A stretch of DNA of 64,000 bases, taken from assembly GCA_012931725.1 (NCBI GenBank), contig CM022952.1:59287772-59351771 (forward strand), in the 5' to 3' direction. Below the pieces are notes generated by a model that had not been told where the DNA came from, made no database searches, and was given only the letters and a program-made list of their open reading frames with translations. The DNA is from Litsea cubeba. Its lineage: Eukaryota; Streptophyta; Magnoliopsida; Laurales; Lauraceae. Position 1 is the stretch's first letter. Each line of letters opens with the position of its first letter. The translations under genes and the position numbers were made by a program. This document shows positions 35,401 to 45,990 of the stretch, piece by piece.

Positions 35401-37127
35401 GCAAATAGGACTCCCGGTTTGAGAATTACGTGCAAAACATGGGATTTTGCAACACTTAGGCTCGAAAATGGCCCGCCGGGGGCCCAGAATGGGAAACGGC
35501 CATGGGAAAAATCAGAAACCGGCACGAGCACTTCGCTCTAGGGTAGGGTAACTTCTAGGATCGGACGGTTCGCAAATAGGACTCCCGGTTAGAGAATTAC
35601 GGCAGAAAAATGGGATTTTCCAACACTTAGGCTCGAAAACGGTCCGCGGGAAAAATCGGAAACCGACACAAGCAATTCGCTCGAGGGTAGAGTAACTTGT
35701 AGGAACTGACGGTTCGCAAATAGGACTCCCGGTTAGAAAATTACGTGCGAAACATGAGATTTTACAACACTTTGGCTCTAAAACGGCCCGTCGGGGGCCC
35801 GGAACGAGAAACGGCCGCAGGAAAAATCAGAAATCGGCATGAGTACTTCGCTCGAGGGTAGAGTAACTCGTAGGAACTGACGGTTCGCAGATAGGACTCC
35901 CGGTTAGAGAATTAGAAGAATAAACATAGGATTGTCCAGCACTTAGGCTCGAAAACAACCTGCCGGGGGCCCAGAACGAGAAACGGCTGCGGGAAGAATT
36001 GGAAACCATCACGAGCACTTCGCTCGAGGGTAGAGTAAGTCGTAGGAACAGACGGTTCGTAGATAGGACTCCCAGTTAGAGAATTAGAAGAATAAGGAAA
36101 GGATTTTCCAACACTTACGCTCGAAAACGACCTGCCGGGGGCCATAATGGGAAACGGCTGCGGTAAAATTTTGAAACCGGCACGAGCACTTCGCTTGAGG
36201 GTAGAGTAACTCGTAGGAATTGACGGTTCGCAAATAGGACTCCCGGTTAGAGAATTACGAGCCTAACATGGGATTTTCCAACACCTAGGCTCAAAAACTG
36301 CCCGCCGGGGCACGGAACAGGAAACGGCCACGGGAAAAATCAAAAATCGCCACGGGTACTTCGCTTGAGGGTTGAGTAACTCATAGGAACTGACGGTTCG
36401 CAGATAGGACTCCCGGTTAGAGAATTAGAAGAAAAAACATAGGATTTTCCAACACTTAGGCTCAAAAAGGGTCCGCCGGGCGCCCGAAATGGGAAACGAC
36501 CGCGGGAAAATTTGGAAACCGGCACGAGCAGTTCGCTCGAGGGAAGAGTAACTCGTAGGAACTGACGGTTCGCAAATAGAACTTCTGGTTAGAGAATTAC
36601 GAGCGAAACATGGGATTTTCAAACACGTAGGCTCGAAGACGGCCCGTCGGGGGTCGGGCGCGGGAAAAATCGAAAACCGGCACGAGCACTTCGCTTGAGG
36701 GTAGAGTAACTCGTAGGAACTGATGGTTCGCAGATAGGACTCCCTGTTAGAGAATTAGAAGAAAAAACATAGGATTTTCCAACACTTAGGCTTGAAAATG
36801 GTCCGCCGGGGGCCCGGAATGGGAAACGGCCGCGGGAAAAATCAAAAACTGGCACGAGCACTTCGCTCGAGGGTAGAGTAACTTGTAGGAACTGACGGTT
36901 CGCAAATAGGACTCCCGGTTAGAGAAATACGTGCGAAATATGGGATTTTACAATACTTAGGCTCGAAAAGTGCCTGCCGGAGGCCCGGAACAGGAAACGG
37001 CCGCAGGAAAAATCAGAAATCGACACGAGCACTTCGCTCGAGGGTAGCGTAACTCGTACGAACTGACGGTTCTCAGATAGGACTCCCGGTTAGAATATTA
37101 GAACAAAAAACATAGGATTTTCCAACA
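32452..37127 (+). repeat. 171-bp satellite array, about 28 monomers, with higher-order structure
   Basis: Monomers repeat every 171-172 bp (starts such as 33681, 33853, 34025, 34196 and 34367). Each holds TAGGACTCCCGGTTAGAGAA, a GGCCCGCCGGGGGCCCGG-like GC block and a hairpin CGAGCACTTCGCTCG. Variants can be told apart after GAGAATTA. Type A reads GAAGAAAAAACATAGG and usually has CGCAGATAGG upstream. Type B reads CGTGCGAAACATGGGATTTTAC. Type G reads (C/T)GAGCGAAAC, with a subgroup ending CTCGAAGACGGCCCGT. Type C reads CGGCA. Types A and non-A alternate through much of the array. The AT/GC pattern contrasts sharply with the flanks. Confidence 0.93.
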
Positions 37128-38011
37128 TAGATGGTTGTTTTTTTATTTTGTAACATTTGTTTAATTGAATTTTTTATGTTGAATATAGGAATATGAACAG
37201 GTTTATGTTTTATACAGGTGTATAAACAGGTTTACATTAAAATAATAAAGAAAAATTAAATATAATATTTAAAAAAAAGGCATTTGCCGACGAAAATTTG
37301 CGTCGGCAAAAGCAAAACTAAAAATTAAAAAAAATATAAAATGATTTTACCGACGATTATTTTTGTCGACAAAATTAAAACTAAAAATTAAAAAAATAAA
37401 TAAAAGGATTTTGCCGACGAACATTTTCGTCGGCAAAATTAAAACTAAAAATTGAAAAAAAAAATAAAGTGATTTTGCCGACAACAATTTTCGTCAGCAA
37501 ACTTAAAACTAAAAATTCAAATAAAGAACAAAGTGATTTTGTCGACACATATTTTCGTCGGCAAATTAAAACTAAAAATTCAAAAAAAAAATAAAGTGAT
37601 TTTGCTTACTGAAATTTCCATCGGCAAAATTAAAACTAAAAATTTAAATAAAAAATAAAATGATTTTCCCGACGCATATTTTCGTCGGCAAAATTAAAAC
37701 TAAAAATTCAAATAAAAAATAAAATGATTTTGCCGACGCTTATTTTCGTAGGCAAAATTAAAACTAAAAATTCAAATGAAAAATAAAATTATTTTGCCGA
37801 AGAAAAAAAATGTCGGTAAACTTAAAAAATCATCGGTAAAAAGTGTATTTTTGCCGACGAAAATTAATTTCTACGGGAAAAGTCTTTGCTGACCATCTTT
37901 TGCAGACATATGCCTGACGAAAAAAGTTTCGTCGGTAAATACTTTTGCCGACGAAAATGGGACTTTTGGCGACAAAAAATTTCGTCACAAAAAGTTCAGT
38001 TTCTTGTAGTG
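37128..38011 (+). mobile_element. CACTA element D, right end
   Basis: After the satellite breaks at CCAACA, sequence typical of a CACTA 3' end follows: an AACAGGTTTATG motif at about 37196, a hairpin-repeat array, and the terminus ...TTTCTTGTAGTG at 38011 (complement CACTACAAGAAA). No transposase gene or left end was found. The satellite could lie inside this element or simply be its neighbour. Confidence 0.75.
37286..37830 (+). repeat. About 63-bp tandem repeats with a GACGAAAATTTTCGTC hairpin
   Basis: Units start at about 37286, 37349, 37413 and 37477 and continue at similar steps to 37800. Each has TTTTGCCGACG, an AT loop and CGTCGGCAAA, then AATTAAAACTAAAAATT. The inverted halves can form a cruciform. 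These are the subterminal repeats of CACTA D. Confidence 0.88.
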
Positions 38012-38121
38012 ATGGCATTTGAAATGGACACAGTAAAAGCTTCAACCAAACATGCTAAAACTGGATTCAATTAGTTTAAGCCAATAAGAGGCGAAAAGTA
38101 GAGATGCCAAACTGAAACTAA

Positions 38122-38496
38122 GGGTCTGTTCACTTACTAGAATTCCTGACAAGAATTCAGGTTGTCTAGGAATTCAGAATTCCTGTCAGGAAAAGGAATT
38201 CTGTGTTTCATTACCAGAATTCCCACAGAATTTATGGGTATTTGAAATTCCAAGCGTTTCAAATTCCAAAAAATTCGGCATTTGAAAAACCACTTTAACA
38301 AGTAGGATTTGGAAATCTCACTTGGCACATAAATTCCGGGAGAGGGACGACGGCATTCCGGGAGCTCAGGTAGGAATTTAGGCAATGAATGAAACAACGA
38401 ATTTAGAATTCCAGAATTTGGTAGCATTTCAAATACCAGGATTTGAAATTCCCAAACAACCAGACATGCATTCTATGACTTCTAGTAAAGAAACAT
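38122..38496. mobile_element. Tourist-like MITE 1 (right end merged with MITE 2)
   Basis: It starts GGGTCTGTTCACTTACTAG after a TAA (38119-38121). It carries many GAATTCC/GGAATTC inverted motifs and ends ...CTAGTAAAGAAACA next to MITE 2. The matching TAA lies beyond MITE 2 (38790-38792), so the pair may be one insertion within another. Confidence 0.6.
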
Positions 38497-38497
38497 A

Positions 38498-38789
38498 GGG
38501 CCCGTTTCTTTGGTGGAATTTCAGGAATTCCTGTCTGGGGAATTCCTAAATTCTCAGACAAAGTGGAATTTCTGGATGCCCATTTGGGCTTGAGCATCCA
38601 TGAATTCCACAAAAATGCATAGGGAGTGGAATTTATGGATTCCCAAAGGTCAAAAGGTGATTGGAATCCAGAAATGCTAGAAAAGAAACATAGAGTTCAG
38701 AAATTCTAGGGGATAGCCTGTCACATCATGTCCAGGAATTCCTGGACATGGTGAATTCCTGGCAGAAATTCCACTAAAGAAACAGGGCC
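38498..38789. mobile_element. Tourist-like MITE 2
   Basis: The left end GGGCCCGTTTCTTTGGTGG and the right end CCACTAAAGAAACAGGGCC are inverted repeats of about 25 bp (continuing into GAATTTC/GAAATTC). It is followed by TAA. The ends and triplet target suit PIF/Harbinger-derived MITEs. It is non-coding. Confidence 0.7.
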
Positions 38790-39313
38790 TAAGTGTTAAG
38801 AATCCAATGTTTTTAGGTCCGATTTACGAGATGTCAGTTCCTGCAAGTTAATTTCGCCTCGAGCGAGGTGCTTGTGCTGTTTTTCGATTTTTCTAGGGGT
38901 AGTTTCACGTTCCGGACCCTCGATGGGCCGTTTCCGAGCCTAAGGCCCTGTTTCTTTAGAACAATTCTTGACAAGAATTTAGGGTGTCTTGGAATTTAGA
39001 ATTCCTGTCAGGAATTCTGTGTTTCATTACAAGAATCCGTTGGCTTTTGAAATTCCAAGAAATAATGAATTTACACTTGAATTTGTACAGTACTAATACA
39101 TAGAGGGTTCTAATTCCAAGTAGAAATTATTCTAGCTATGAAACAGGGAATTTGTGGAGTCAAGGAATTTGAAATTCTCAGACAGGAATTTAGGCCTTTC
39201 AATGAAACAAGGACTTCGGGATTCTAGAATTTGGCAGTATTTCAAATGCCAGCATTTGAAATTCCCAGACATGAATTCTAGTATAGAAACAGGCCCTAAG
39301 TGTTGGAAAATCA
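38790..39313 (-). repeat. Lone inverted satellite monomer, split by MITE 3
   Basis: From TAAGTGTT at 38790 to GAGCC at 38940, and again TAAGTGTTGGAAAATC from 39297, the sequence is the reverse complement of the 171-bp satellite (GTCAGTTCCTGCAAGTTA, CTCGAGCGAGGTGCTTG). About 20 bp of the monomer are lost. It is clearly more diverged than the monomers of the main array. Confidence 0.8.
38944..39296. mobile_element. Tourist-like MITE 3 with TAA target duplication
   Basis: The terminal inverted repeats are GGCCCTGTTTCTTTA (left) and its near complement ending GAAACAGGCCC (right). TAA stands on both sides (38941-38943 and 39297-39299). Removing the 353-bp element and one TAA restores the continuous satellite sequence, which proves the borders. 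Confidence 0.88.
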
Positions 39314-39329
39314 TTTTTTATTTTTATTT

Positions 39330-39605
39330 TACGTCGGTAAAACTATCAGAGACTATTATCAATGATTTATATGACGTCGGTAAAATAAACTTTTAGCCAA
39401 GTTTTTTGAAAAATGTTGGTAATGTTTAATTTTATGTTTAGGGAAATTAAAAATCAGGGTCCTTTACCGATAAATTTTTTACCGACGAAAAAAAACGTAG
39501 GGTAAAGATTGATAGACTTTTTTCCTTATTTTAAATAATAAAAATAAAATAATTTTTTCCGACGAAAATCATTTTTTCCGACGAAAATTAAACGTCGGTA
39601 AGTTT
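39330..39605 (+). repeat. CACTA-like subterminal repeats without a terminus
   Basis: ACGTCGGTAAAA, TTTACCGA and CCGACGAAAA motifs recur in both orientations, related to those of CACTA D. No CACTACAAG end is present on the left, where the satellite monomer begins. The block is followed by TTTTTTCCCCTCCCGCC and a CT-rich leader, like the order near CACTA C on the minus strand. Confidence 0.6.
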
Positions 39606-40583
39606 CCCACATTTTTTCCCCTCCCGCCTCTGAAAGCCCTAGCCTCCAAAAGCCCTCTTTTCGCTCTCTTTTTCGCTCTCTCTGCTATTTCTCTCTCTCG
39701 CTTAGGCTCTCTGCGCTCTCTTTCTGCAATCGCTCTCTGCTCTTCTCTGCGCCCTCTCTTCTCTCGCTCTTTGCTCTACTTTGCTCTCTCTCTCCCTATC
39801 CCCCTCTCTCTATTTCTCTCTGCACTGTGTCCTCCCGTGCGCTCTCCACTGTCCCGCCACACCAGCGACGCCACCGCCGGAGCCCGCCTGCGCCGGAGCC
39901 GCCACCGGTTCTCTCTCTCTCCCTCCCTTTCCCTCTTCCTCTCTCTCACTCTCTATTTCTCTCTCTTTTTCCCAATTTATATACGTAAGTACTTACATTT
40001 TTTTTCCATTCTCTTGCTCTTGCTTTTTTGTGTATTGAGTGTAGGAAACCCTAGCTCTCACCAAACCCTCTTTGGTTTCGTCAGCTGCTGTCTGAACAAG
40101 GAAATGGTCCTTTTCCCCATTTGAAGGAGTCTGAGACGACGGTCTGTTATAGATTTCGTTTATGTATATATGTGTATATGTAAGTTGTCTGTGTTTTAGC
40201 TGCTTAATTAGGATTTTGTTTATGTTGTTTGTTTGGTTTTGTTTATTTATTTATTAATTTTTTTTGGATAGTATTGATGGAGAGATATGAGGGGATGGGG
40301 AATTGAATTGCTTAAGATTGTTCTTTGATTGGTTTTTCAGTGCTGTCGAAGAATTGTGTATAATTCTTGGTTTTTTTTTATGTGGATGGGTTTTTTTTTA
40401 ATTTATTTTTTGTCTTCGGATTGTTTGTTTTCTGCTTGTTAATGACCAGAGGTTTAGTTGGGATTTGTGGGATTCTCAGCCTGAAGATGTGTGTAATGTA
40501 TTAAGGGCTTTGGGTTTTTTTTTCTTTATGCTTTTTTGCCTTAGAGCTGTGTTGATTCATTCTCTTGGTTATGTTCACTGCAG
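39606..40583 (+). other. CT-rich leader and intron-like sequence before captured exons
   Basis: CTCTCTCTCGCTCTTTGC-type sequence runs to about 39970, resembling a plant 5' untranslated region. AAACCCTAGCTCTCACC at about 40046 is leader-like. An AT-rich intron-like stretch follows from 40140. Short frames here are compositional. No complete exon was identified before 40584. Confidence 0.45.
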
Positions 40584-40649
40584 TACACATCCATCAAGCC
40601 CTTGGGTGATCGAGTGCTAGTTAAAATCAAAACTATTGATGAGAAAACA
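40584..40649 (+). pseudogene. Exon fragment of chloroplast 20-kDa co-chaperonin (Cpn20)
   Basis: After an acceptor-like TTCACTGCAG, the frame reads YTSIKPLGDRVLVKIKTIDE and then KT before the similarity ends. From memory this is the start of the GroES-fold domain of plastid Cpn20/Cpn21, which caps the chloroplast chaperonin. There is no donor site and no further exon, so it is a fragment. Confidence 0.7.
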
Positions 40650-40817
40650 CCCATCATTTCTTGTCTACTACAGATGTCTGTAATGTTTGACTTGAGTTGG
40701 TTGTTCCTGTACTTTTCACCCATCTGCCTTGCACCCTTTTTCAATACAAAATGGGGCTGCTGGTCTTGAATTGTTACAAGGGCCGTTGTTTTATTCAATC
40801 TGGTGGGGTTTGAAGAG

Positions 40818-41985
40818 ATGGGTTCTTTGGGTGGAGAAGTTGTGAAGAAGAATGCAATGTGGCTGTATCCAAAGGTTTTGGGTTTCAATCCTTCTGAGAG
40901 ATGGGGTCATTCTGCCTGCTACTCAAATGGGGTAGTCTATGTTTTTGAGGTATGTTTGTTCAAACCCATCATTTTCTCTTTGATTAATTTTTCCATATGC
41001 CTTTTCATTTCAATTCCTTCCTTTTCATTTCACAGACTTTTCTATTTTCAGAAGTATTGTTTTTTCTTAAATGAATTTTTCCTTTTTATCTTAGCATTCT
41101 TGATGTAGTATATTTGGTCAATTTTATTTCCTGCAATGTTACTGTTGTTGTCTGCAGTTTTGCATAATTCTGTATACTTATTTTTCTTTCTTTTGGTAGT
41201 TACAGGTGTCTCTTCAGTTCCTTTTTTTTCTTTTTTGGTTCTGTTTTTTTCTTTTGTTTAGTCTCTTATATACTAACCTATTGTCCTTCAAGGTAATATG
41301 AGAACTTGCTTCTTTTGTGATTTTGGTTTGCTCTCAACTTTGGTAGTTGCTTGTTATTTGCTCTATTGTCCTAGTCCCTTCCCTACATCTGTTAATCTTA
41401 TGTTAAAATCATTGTAAGATTAAGATTCCTTTTTTATATATATTTGAGTTGTTTAATGAGTGTTTTCTATTTTAATGAAGTAGGAAAAGATATTTCTAGA
41501 GAATAGATCCTTCAATTCTAGTGAAAAAGCTTTTATTTTTTGCCTCACTTGTGTTTTTTATGCTCTCTTATCATAACCAAAAGTCAATATCATTTTCTGT
41601 TTCCTCTTTTTACTTGAGATATCTTTGTGAGTGTTCTACTTTTCTGCAATAAAAATTTATGGCGGTGTGATCATTCGATGTTGGGTATCTCACATTCTCA
41701 CCTGTCTTTCCAAGTCGGGTTTGTAGAAATAAACATCAAAGAGAGACCCCGTAAGTTAATCAGAACTAACCATAATGTCAGGTTGACAAAACCATGTCTT
41801 CTATATCTTCACATTCATTTCAATTTGAGTCATTACTTGAATGATGTGCATGTTCTAGACCTTAAGACCATGAAGTGGATTTCTCCAGAGGTTAAGGGAG
41901 ACCTTCCTACACCTAGGGACAGCCATACTGCAACGGCGATCGAGAACAAGCTTATCATTTATGGTGGAGACTGTGGTGACCGCTA
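40818..41985 (+). pseudogene. Kelch-repeat gene fragment (two exons), cut by a copia element
   Basis: Exon 1 (40818-40949) begins at ATG, MGSLGGEVVKKNAMWLYPKV, includes ERWGHSACYSNGVVYVF and ends at GTATGT. A later exon (about 41832-41985) reads YLNDVHVLDLKTMKW, PRDSHTATAIENK and IYGGDCGDRY, typical kelch blades. The exons between them, which should hold two further kelch repeats, are absent. At about 41990 the sequence changes to copia pol. From memory this fits a conserved plant galactose-oxidase/kelch family protein. An internal deletion and a truncation make it a pseudogene. Confidence 0.75.
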
Positions 41986-41994
41986 TTATTGGTG

Positions 41995-44041
41995 CATTCA
42001 AATGCACCCCCGCCTGCTATCTTATAAATAGAGTATATCTCACTAAGAATACCAACAAGACCCCATATGAACTTTATTTTGAAAGAAAACCTAATTTGGG
42101 GTATTTGAAAGTGTTCGGAAGCAAATGTTATATTCTAAGCGATAGGGAGCGGTTGGAGAAATTTGAGCCTAAATCTGATGAAGGAATTTTCCTAGGCTAT
42201 TCTGAAAGGAGCAAAGCTTACAGAGTATTTAATCATAGAACCATGACCATATTGGAGTCAGCTCATGTTGTCATCGATGATATGAATCAAATTGGAAGAA
42301 CTCTTCAAGATGATGATGAAGTTGAATCTGATACTGATCAACCAATTCCTAAAGACGAAAGTGATATCATTCCATCCAAAGCTACAGTTCCAACCAAAAT
42401 TATGAAAGATCATACATTGGAGAATATTATTGGAGATATCAGTAGTGGGGTCATGACCCGGAGACAAGTTCATAATTTATGTGCTGATTACTCCTTTGTC
42501 TCTCAAATGGAGCCCAAGAATTTTTCTGAGGCTGAATCAAAATCAGAATGGATGGAAGCTATGCAAGAAGAATTGAATCAATTTAAGAAAAATGATGTTT
42601 GGGATCTTGTTCCATTACCTATAGAGAAAAATCCCATTGGCACTAAGTGGATTTACAAGAACAAATCAGATGAGTCTGGAAATGTTGTGAGAAACAAGGC
42701 AAGACTAGTAGCAAAAGGATATGCCCAAATAGAAGGAATTGATTTTGAAGAAACTTTTGCTCCTGTAGCCCGTTTGGAGTCCATAAGAATCCTATTGAGT
42801 TATGCGAGTAGCATGAGAATGAAACTTTTTCAGATGGATGTCAAAAGTGCCTTCCTGAATGGAGAAATTGAAGAAGATGTTTATGTTACTCAACCAGAAG
42901 GCTTTGAGGACCCTCATCATCCTGAGTATGTCTACAAACTCAAGAAAGCTCTTTATGGATTAAAACAAGCACAAAGGGCTTGGTATGAAAAGCTCACAAA
43001 TCATCTGGTTGAAAATGATTTTGATTGTGGGAAAGTTGATAAGACTCTGTTTATCAAGAAAATTGATCAAGACATTCTTGTAGCTCAAATCTATGTTGAT
43101 GATATAGTGTTTGGATCCACTTCAGAAAAATTGGCTCAAGGATTTTCAAAATTAATGAGTTCTACCTTTGAGATGAGTCTAGTCGGTCCCCTGCAATTCT
43201 TCCTAGGTCTCCAAGTTAACCAAACCGAGAAGTGAATTTTTCTTAGCCAGTCCAAACTTGCCTTAGAAATCATTAAGAAGTTTGGTCTAGAAACCTCTAA
43301 GCCTAATAGCAACACCATGGGATCTACTTCAAAACTTTCTAGTGAGCTAAAAGGTACCAAAGTAGACCAAAAACTCTATCGTAGTATGATAGGAAGCCTT
43401 CTCTATCTTACTGCTAGTAGACCTGATCTCTCTTTTAGTGTTGGAATCTATGCTAGATATCAATCAGATCCTTGTGAGTCCCACTTAAAGCTGTTAAACG
43501 TATCTTTAAATATATCAATGGGACATCTCATTATGGCATCTGGTATCCTTGTGACTCATCTTTACAATTAATTGGATACAGTGATGCTGATTGGGCAGGA
43601 TCAATAGATGATAGGAAAAGCACCAGTGGATGTTGCTACTTCATAGGAAACTGCTTAGTAGCTTGGCATAGCAAAAAGCAAAATTCAGTATCTCTGTCTA
43701 CTGCAGAAGCTGAATACATAGCTGCAGGTAGCTGTTGTGCTCAATTGTTGTGGATGAAACAAACCTTGTTAGATTATAATGTTCCACAACATTGTATACC
43801 TATCATGTGTGACAACTCAAGTGCCATTTGCATTCAAAAAATCCTGTTCAGCATTCTCGCACTAAACACATTGACATTCGCTATCATTTTTTTGCGTGAT
43901 CATGCTGATCAAGGCTCTATTGAGTTACTTTTTGTTCCAACTGATTCTCAATTGGCTGACCTATTTACTAAACCCCTTGGAAATGAAAGATTTATTAAAC
44001 TAAGACATCAATTGGGCATTGGCCCTTGCCCTGAAATCTGA
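41995..44041 (+). pseudogene. Ty1/copia (SIRE-type) pol: integrase end, RT and RNase H
   Basis: The frame starts near the end of integrase (TPYELYFERKPNLGYLKVFG), passes a linker and enters RT (KWIYKNKSDE, MDVKSAFLNGEIEEDVYV, KALYGLKQ, YVDDIVFGS at about 43093). A TGA interrupts it at 43233-43235. A frame slip near 43490 precedes the RNase H (IGYSDADWAGS, STSGCCYF, STAEAEYIA, then LFTKPLG). Compensating slips occur near 43840 and 43885. The stop is at 44039. Gag, protease, most of integrase and the 5' LTR are missing, so the copy is 5'-truncated against the kelch fragment. Confidence 0.9.
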
Positions 44042-44403
44042 AATCTTGTTGACTATTCACCTGTTATTGCATTTCCTTTATATTATACCTCTTATAAACA
44101 GGTGCTACTGACAAGGTTTGTGTCTTCTTGTAGATGGGCAAGATCCTTTGCAATTAGATGTCAAAGGGGGAGAGAATGATATTAAGTGGTCTCAATTTGA
44201 GGGGGAGTAGAATCAAGGTCTATCAAATTGAGGGGGAGAAGCTTTGTCTAGTTGCTCTCGCAAGGAAACTCCAAAGCTCCAAAATATCCAAAGTCCCAAA
44301 GCATCCAAAGCCCCTTAAATGTCCAAAGAAGTTGGTGTTTTAGTTCTTGGAGTATGAGAGAGTGTCAAGCTTAGAGTTGCCATCAAATTGCAAAGGGGGA
44401 GAT
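44042..44403 (+). promoter_or_regulatory. Copia post-pol spacer with several polypurine-like tracts
   Basis: Four similar purine tracts occur: CAAAGGGGGAGAGAATG (about 44162), TTGAGGGGGAG (about 44199 and 44228) and CAAAGGGGGAGAT (44391-44403). The last directly precedes the LTR start TGTTAGAGTG and is the likely plus-strand primer. Multiple tracts are usual in SIRE-like elements. Confidence 0.7.
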
Positions 44404-45990
44404 TGTTAGAGTGTTTATTTTGTTGCAATTTGATTGGATGCATTCATTGTCATAACTTGACCTCACTCTCATTCATGTTCTCCTTCTTAGGATCCTCTTG
44501 CATATCTTTCTATCATAAACTTTGTCTTTATTTGAAAAACCTTTAGAACTTCGGGATTTCTGATTGTATAGTCTGTCGGTCAGTCTGTCGGCTATTGTCG
44601 GTCAGCCGATACAAGAACCGAGTCCAACCGATGGCTCCATCGGTTCCTTTTCCAGAGAGCTTCATTTTCAAATCTTCTTTGTCAGTCAGCTCCTCGGTTC
44701 CTATCGGTCAACCGACAGTGCATGAATTGTAAGACCGAGAGCTTGTCGGTTCCAAAAATAGACAGCGATTTTTTTAACATCTTTGTGCTATCGGTTCCTG
44801 TGTCGGTTCAGTGTCGGTCGACCGATGTTGTCGGTCAAACCGCCAAGTGTTTCTTGGTCAGCAATTTTTTCAAAATTATAGCCGTTGGCTTGTGACCGTT
44901 AGGCTGTCGGTTGACCGACACCAAGTTGTCGCTAGCCGATAGCTATCCATTGGGGACACTTTTTCTATAAAAAGTGACTTTCTCTTGGGGAAAGTTGCTG
45001 AATTTTTTAGAACTTTTGAGCCCAAAGGAGAGGAACTTTTCGAGAGCTTTTCGAAAGGGATTATGGAGGCATTACAACTTTTCAATCTTTGATCCTTAAG
45101 ATGGGTGTGCTTTCTAAATCTTTACTTCTATTTCATGCTTAGATTTTTCATCTTTGTTTTCTTTCAAGCATGATCAAATTGTTAGCCCTCTTTTTAAGAT
45201 GTTGTCTCTTTTCATAACATGCTTTGATCTTTGAAAACCTTTAGCATTATGAAATCAACATATGTCTTTTCATTCACATGAGTTTTTGAACATTAACTTT
45301 CAAATCTATTATTTCAAGTTTGATCTTTTGAAAAAGAAAAACATGTGTTGAGTAATTCAACTCTTTCTCTTACATATGATTATCATCTTTTGCATCATTT
45401 GAAGTTTCATCTTTTTAAAAGAGAAAGAGTGTTTTCTAGTCCATGCATTAGTCATAAACATTATCATTCATATGCATGCTTCTAGTAGTTGAGTTATCAT
45501 TGTCTATTCAGCCTATCCAGAGGTAAACCATTGTGTTCAATTTGTTCTCTTATCCATGTATAAATAGGCATTTTACTTAAGAGAAAAATCTATGTTGTAA
45601 AGGTTCGTGTTTAGCCTTAAAAAGCACTTGTTGTGATGTAAAGGTTTATGTTTATCCTCGAAAAGCATAGTGATGAGGTTGTAAGGTTTGAGGTGATCCT
45701 AAACCTTGAATTGATTAGTGAAATCCGATAAGGGTACCGGGAGTGGATGTAGGCAATTTGGCCGAACCACTATAATTGGTTGTGTTATGGTGATTTGTGT
45801 TTTTCCTTCTTTTTATGATTGTTGGCTTTATGGTTGGGTGTGAGATTGAATAGAGTTTGTTGTTGTCTTTTGATTTTGAATGTATAACTTAGAATTTCTC
45901 TCTCTTCTCAAGCTAATTTACCATCATCAAAGCATCAGTCACCTAAAAATCAAAATGTTCAGAAGTGGTCTAAATTTTTAGTAGCATCCT
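44404..45990 (+). repeat. 3' LTR of the copia element (right border approximate)
   Basis: It begins TGTTAGAGTGTTTATTTTG after the polypurine tract. A TATA box (CTATAAAAAG, 44965-44974) is followed by a CT-rich start region. A cluster of GTCGGT/ACCGAC palindromes lies at 44570-44945. The right border is uncertain: CCTATTCACCCCCC near 45990 is a common sequence at this end of SIRE LTRs, but no second copy is available. Confidence 0.65.
44570..44945. repeat. Cluster of GTCGGT...ACCGAC palindromic motifs in the copia LTR
   Basis: Around ten copies of GTCGGT or its complement occur, several paired as GTCGGTCAGCCGAT, GTCGGTCGACCGATG and TCGGTCAACCGACAG. The cluster lies just upstream of the LTR TATA box, where U3 regulatory sequence is expected. 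The same motif recurs in the long LTRs at 55893-56172 and 61043-61340. Confidence 0.8.

Noticed and set aside
30354..37127. Regularly spaced repeats resembling a CRISPR array, and open frames of 60-115 codons across them
   Set aside because: The whole 171-bp unit is conserved, not short repeats with unique spacers. Open frames arise because 171 is divisible by three, and 172-bp units break them. There are no start contexts or cas genes, and this is plant DNA.
40584..40649. An intact chloroplast Cpn20 gene
   Set aside because: Only one exon piece is present, with no donor site and no following exons.
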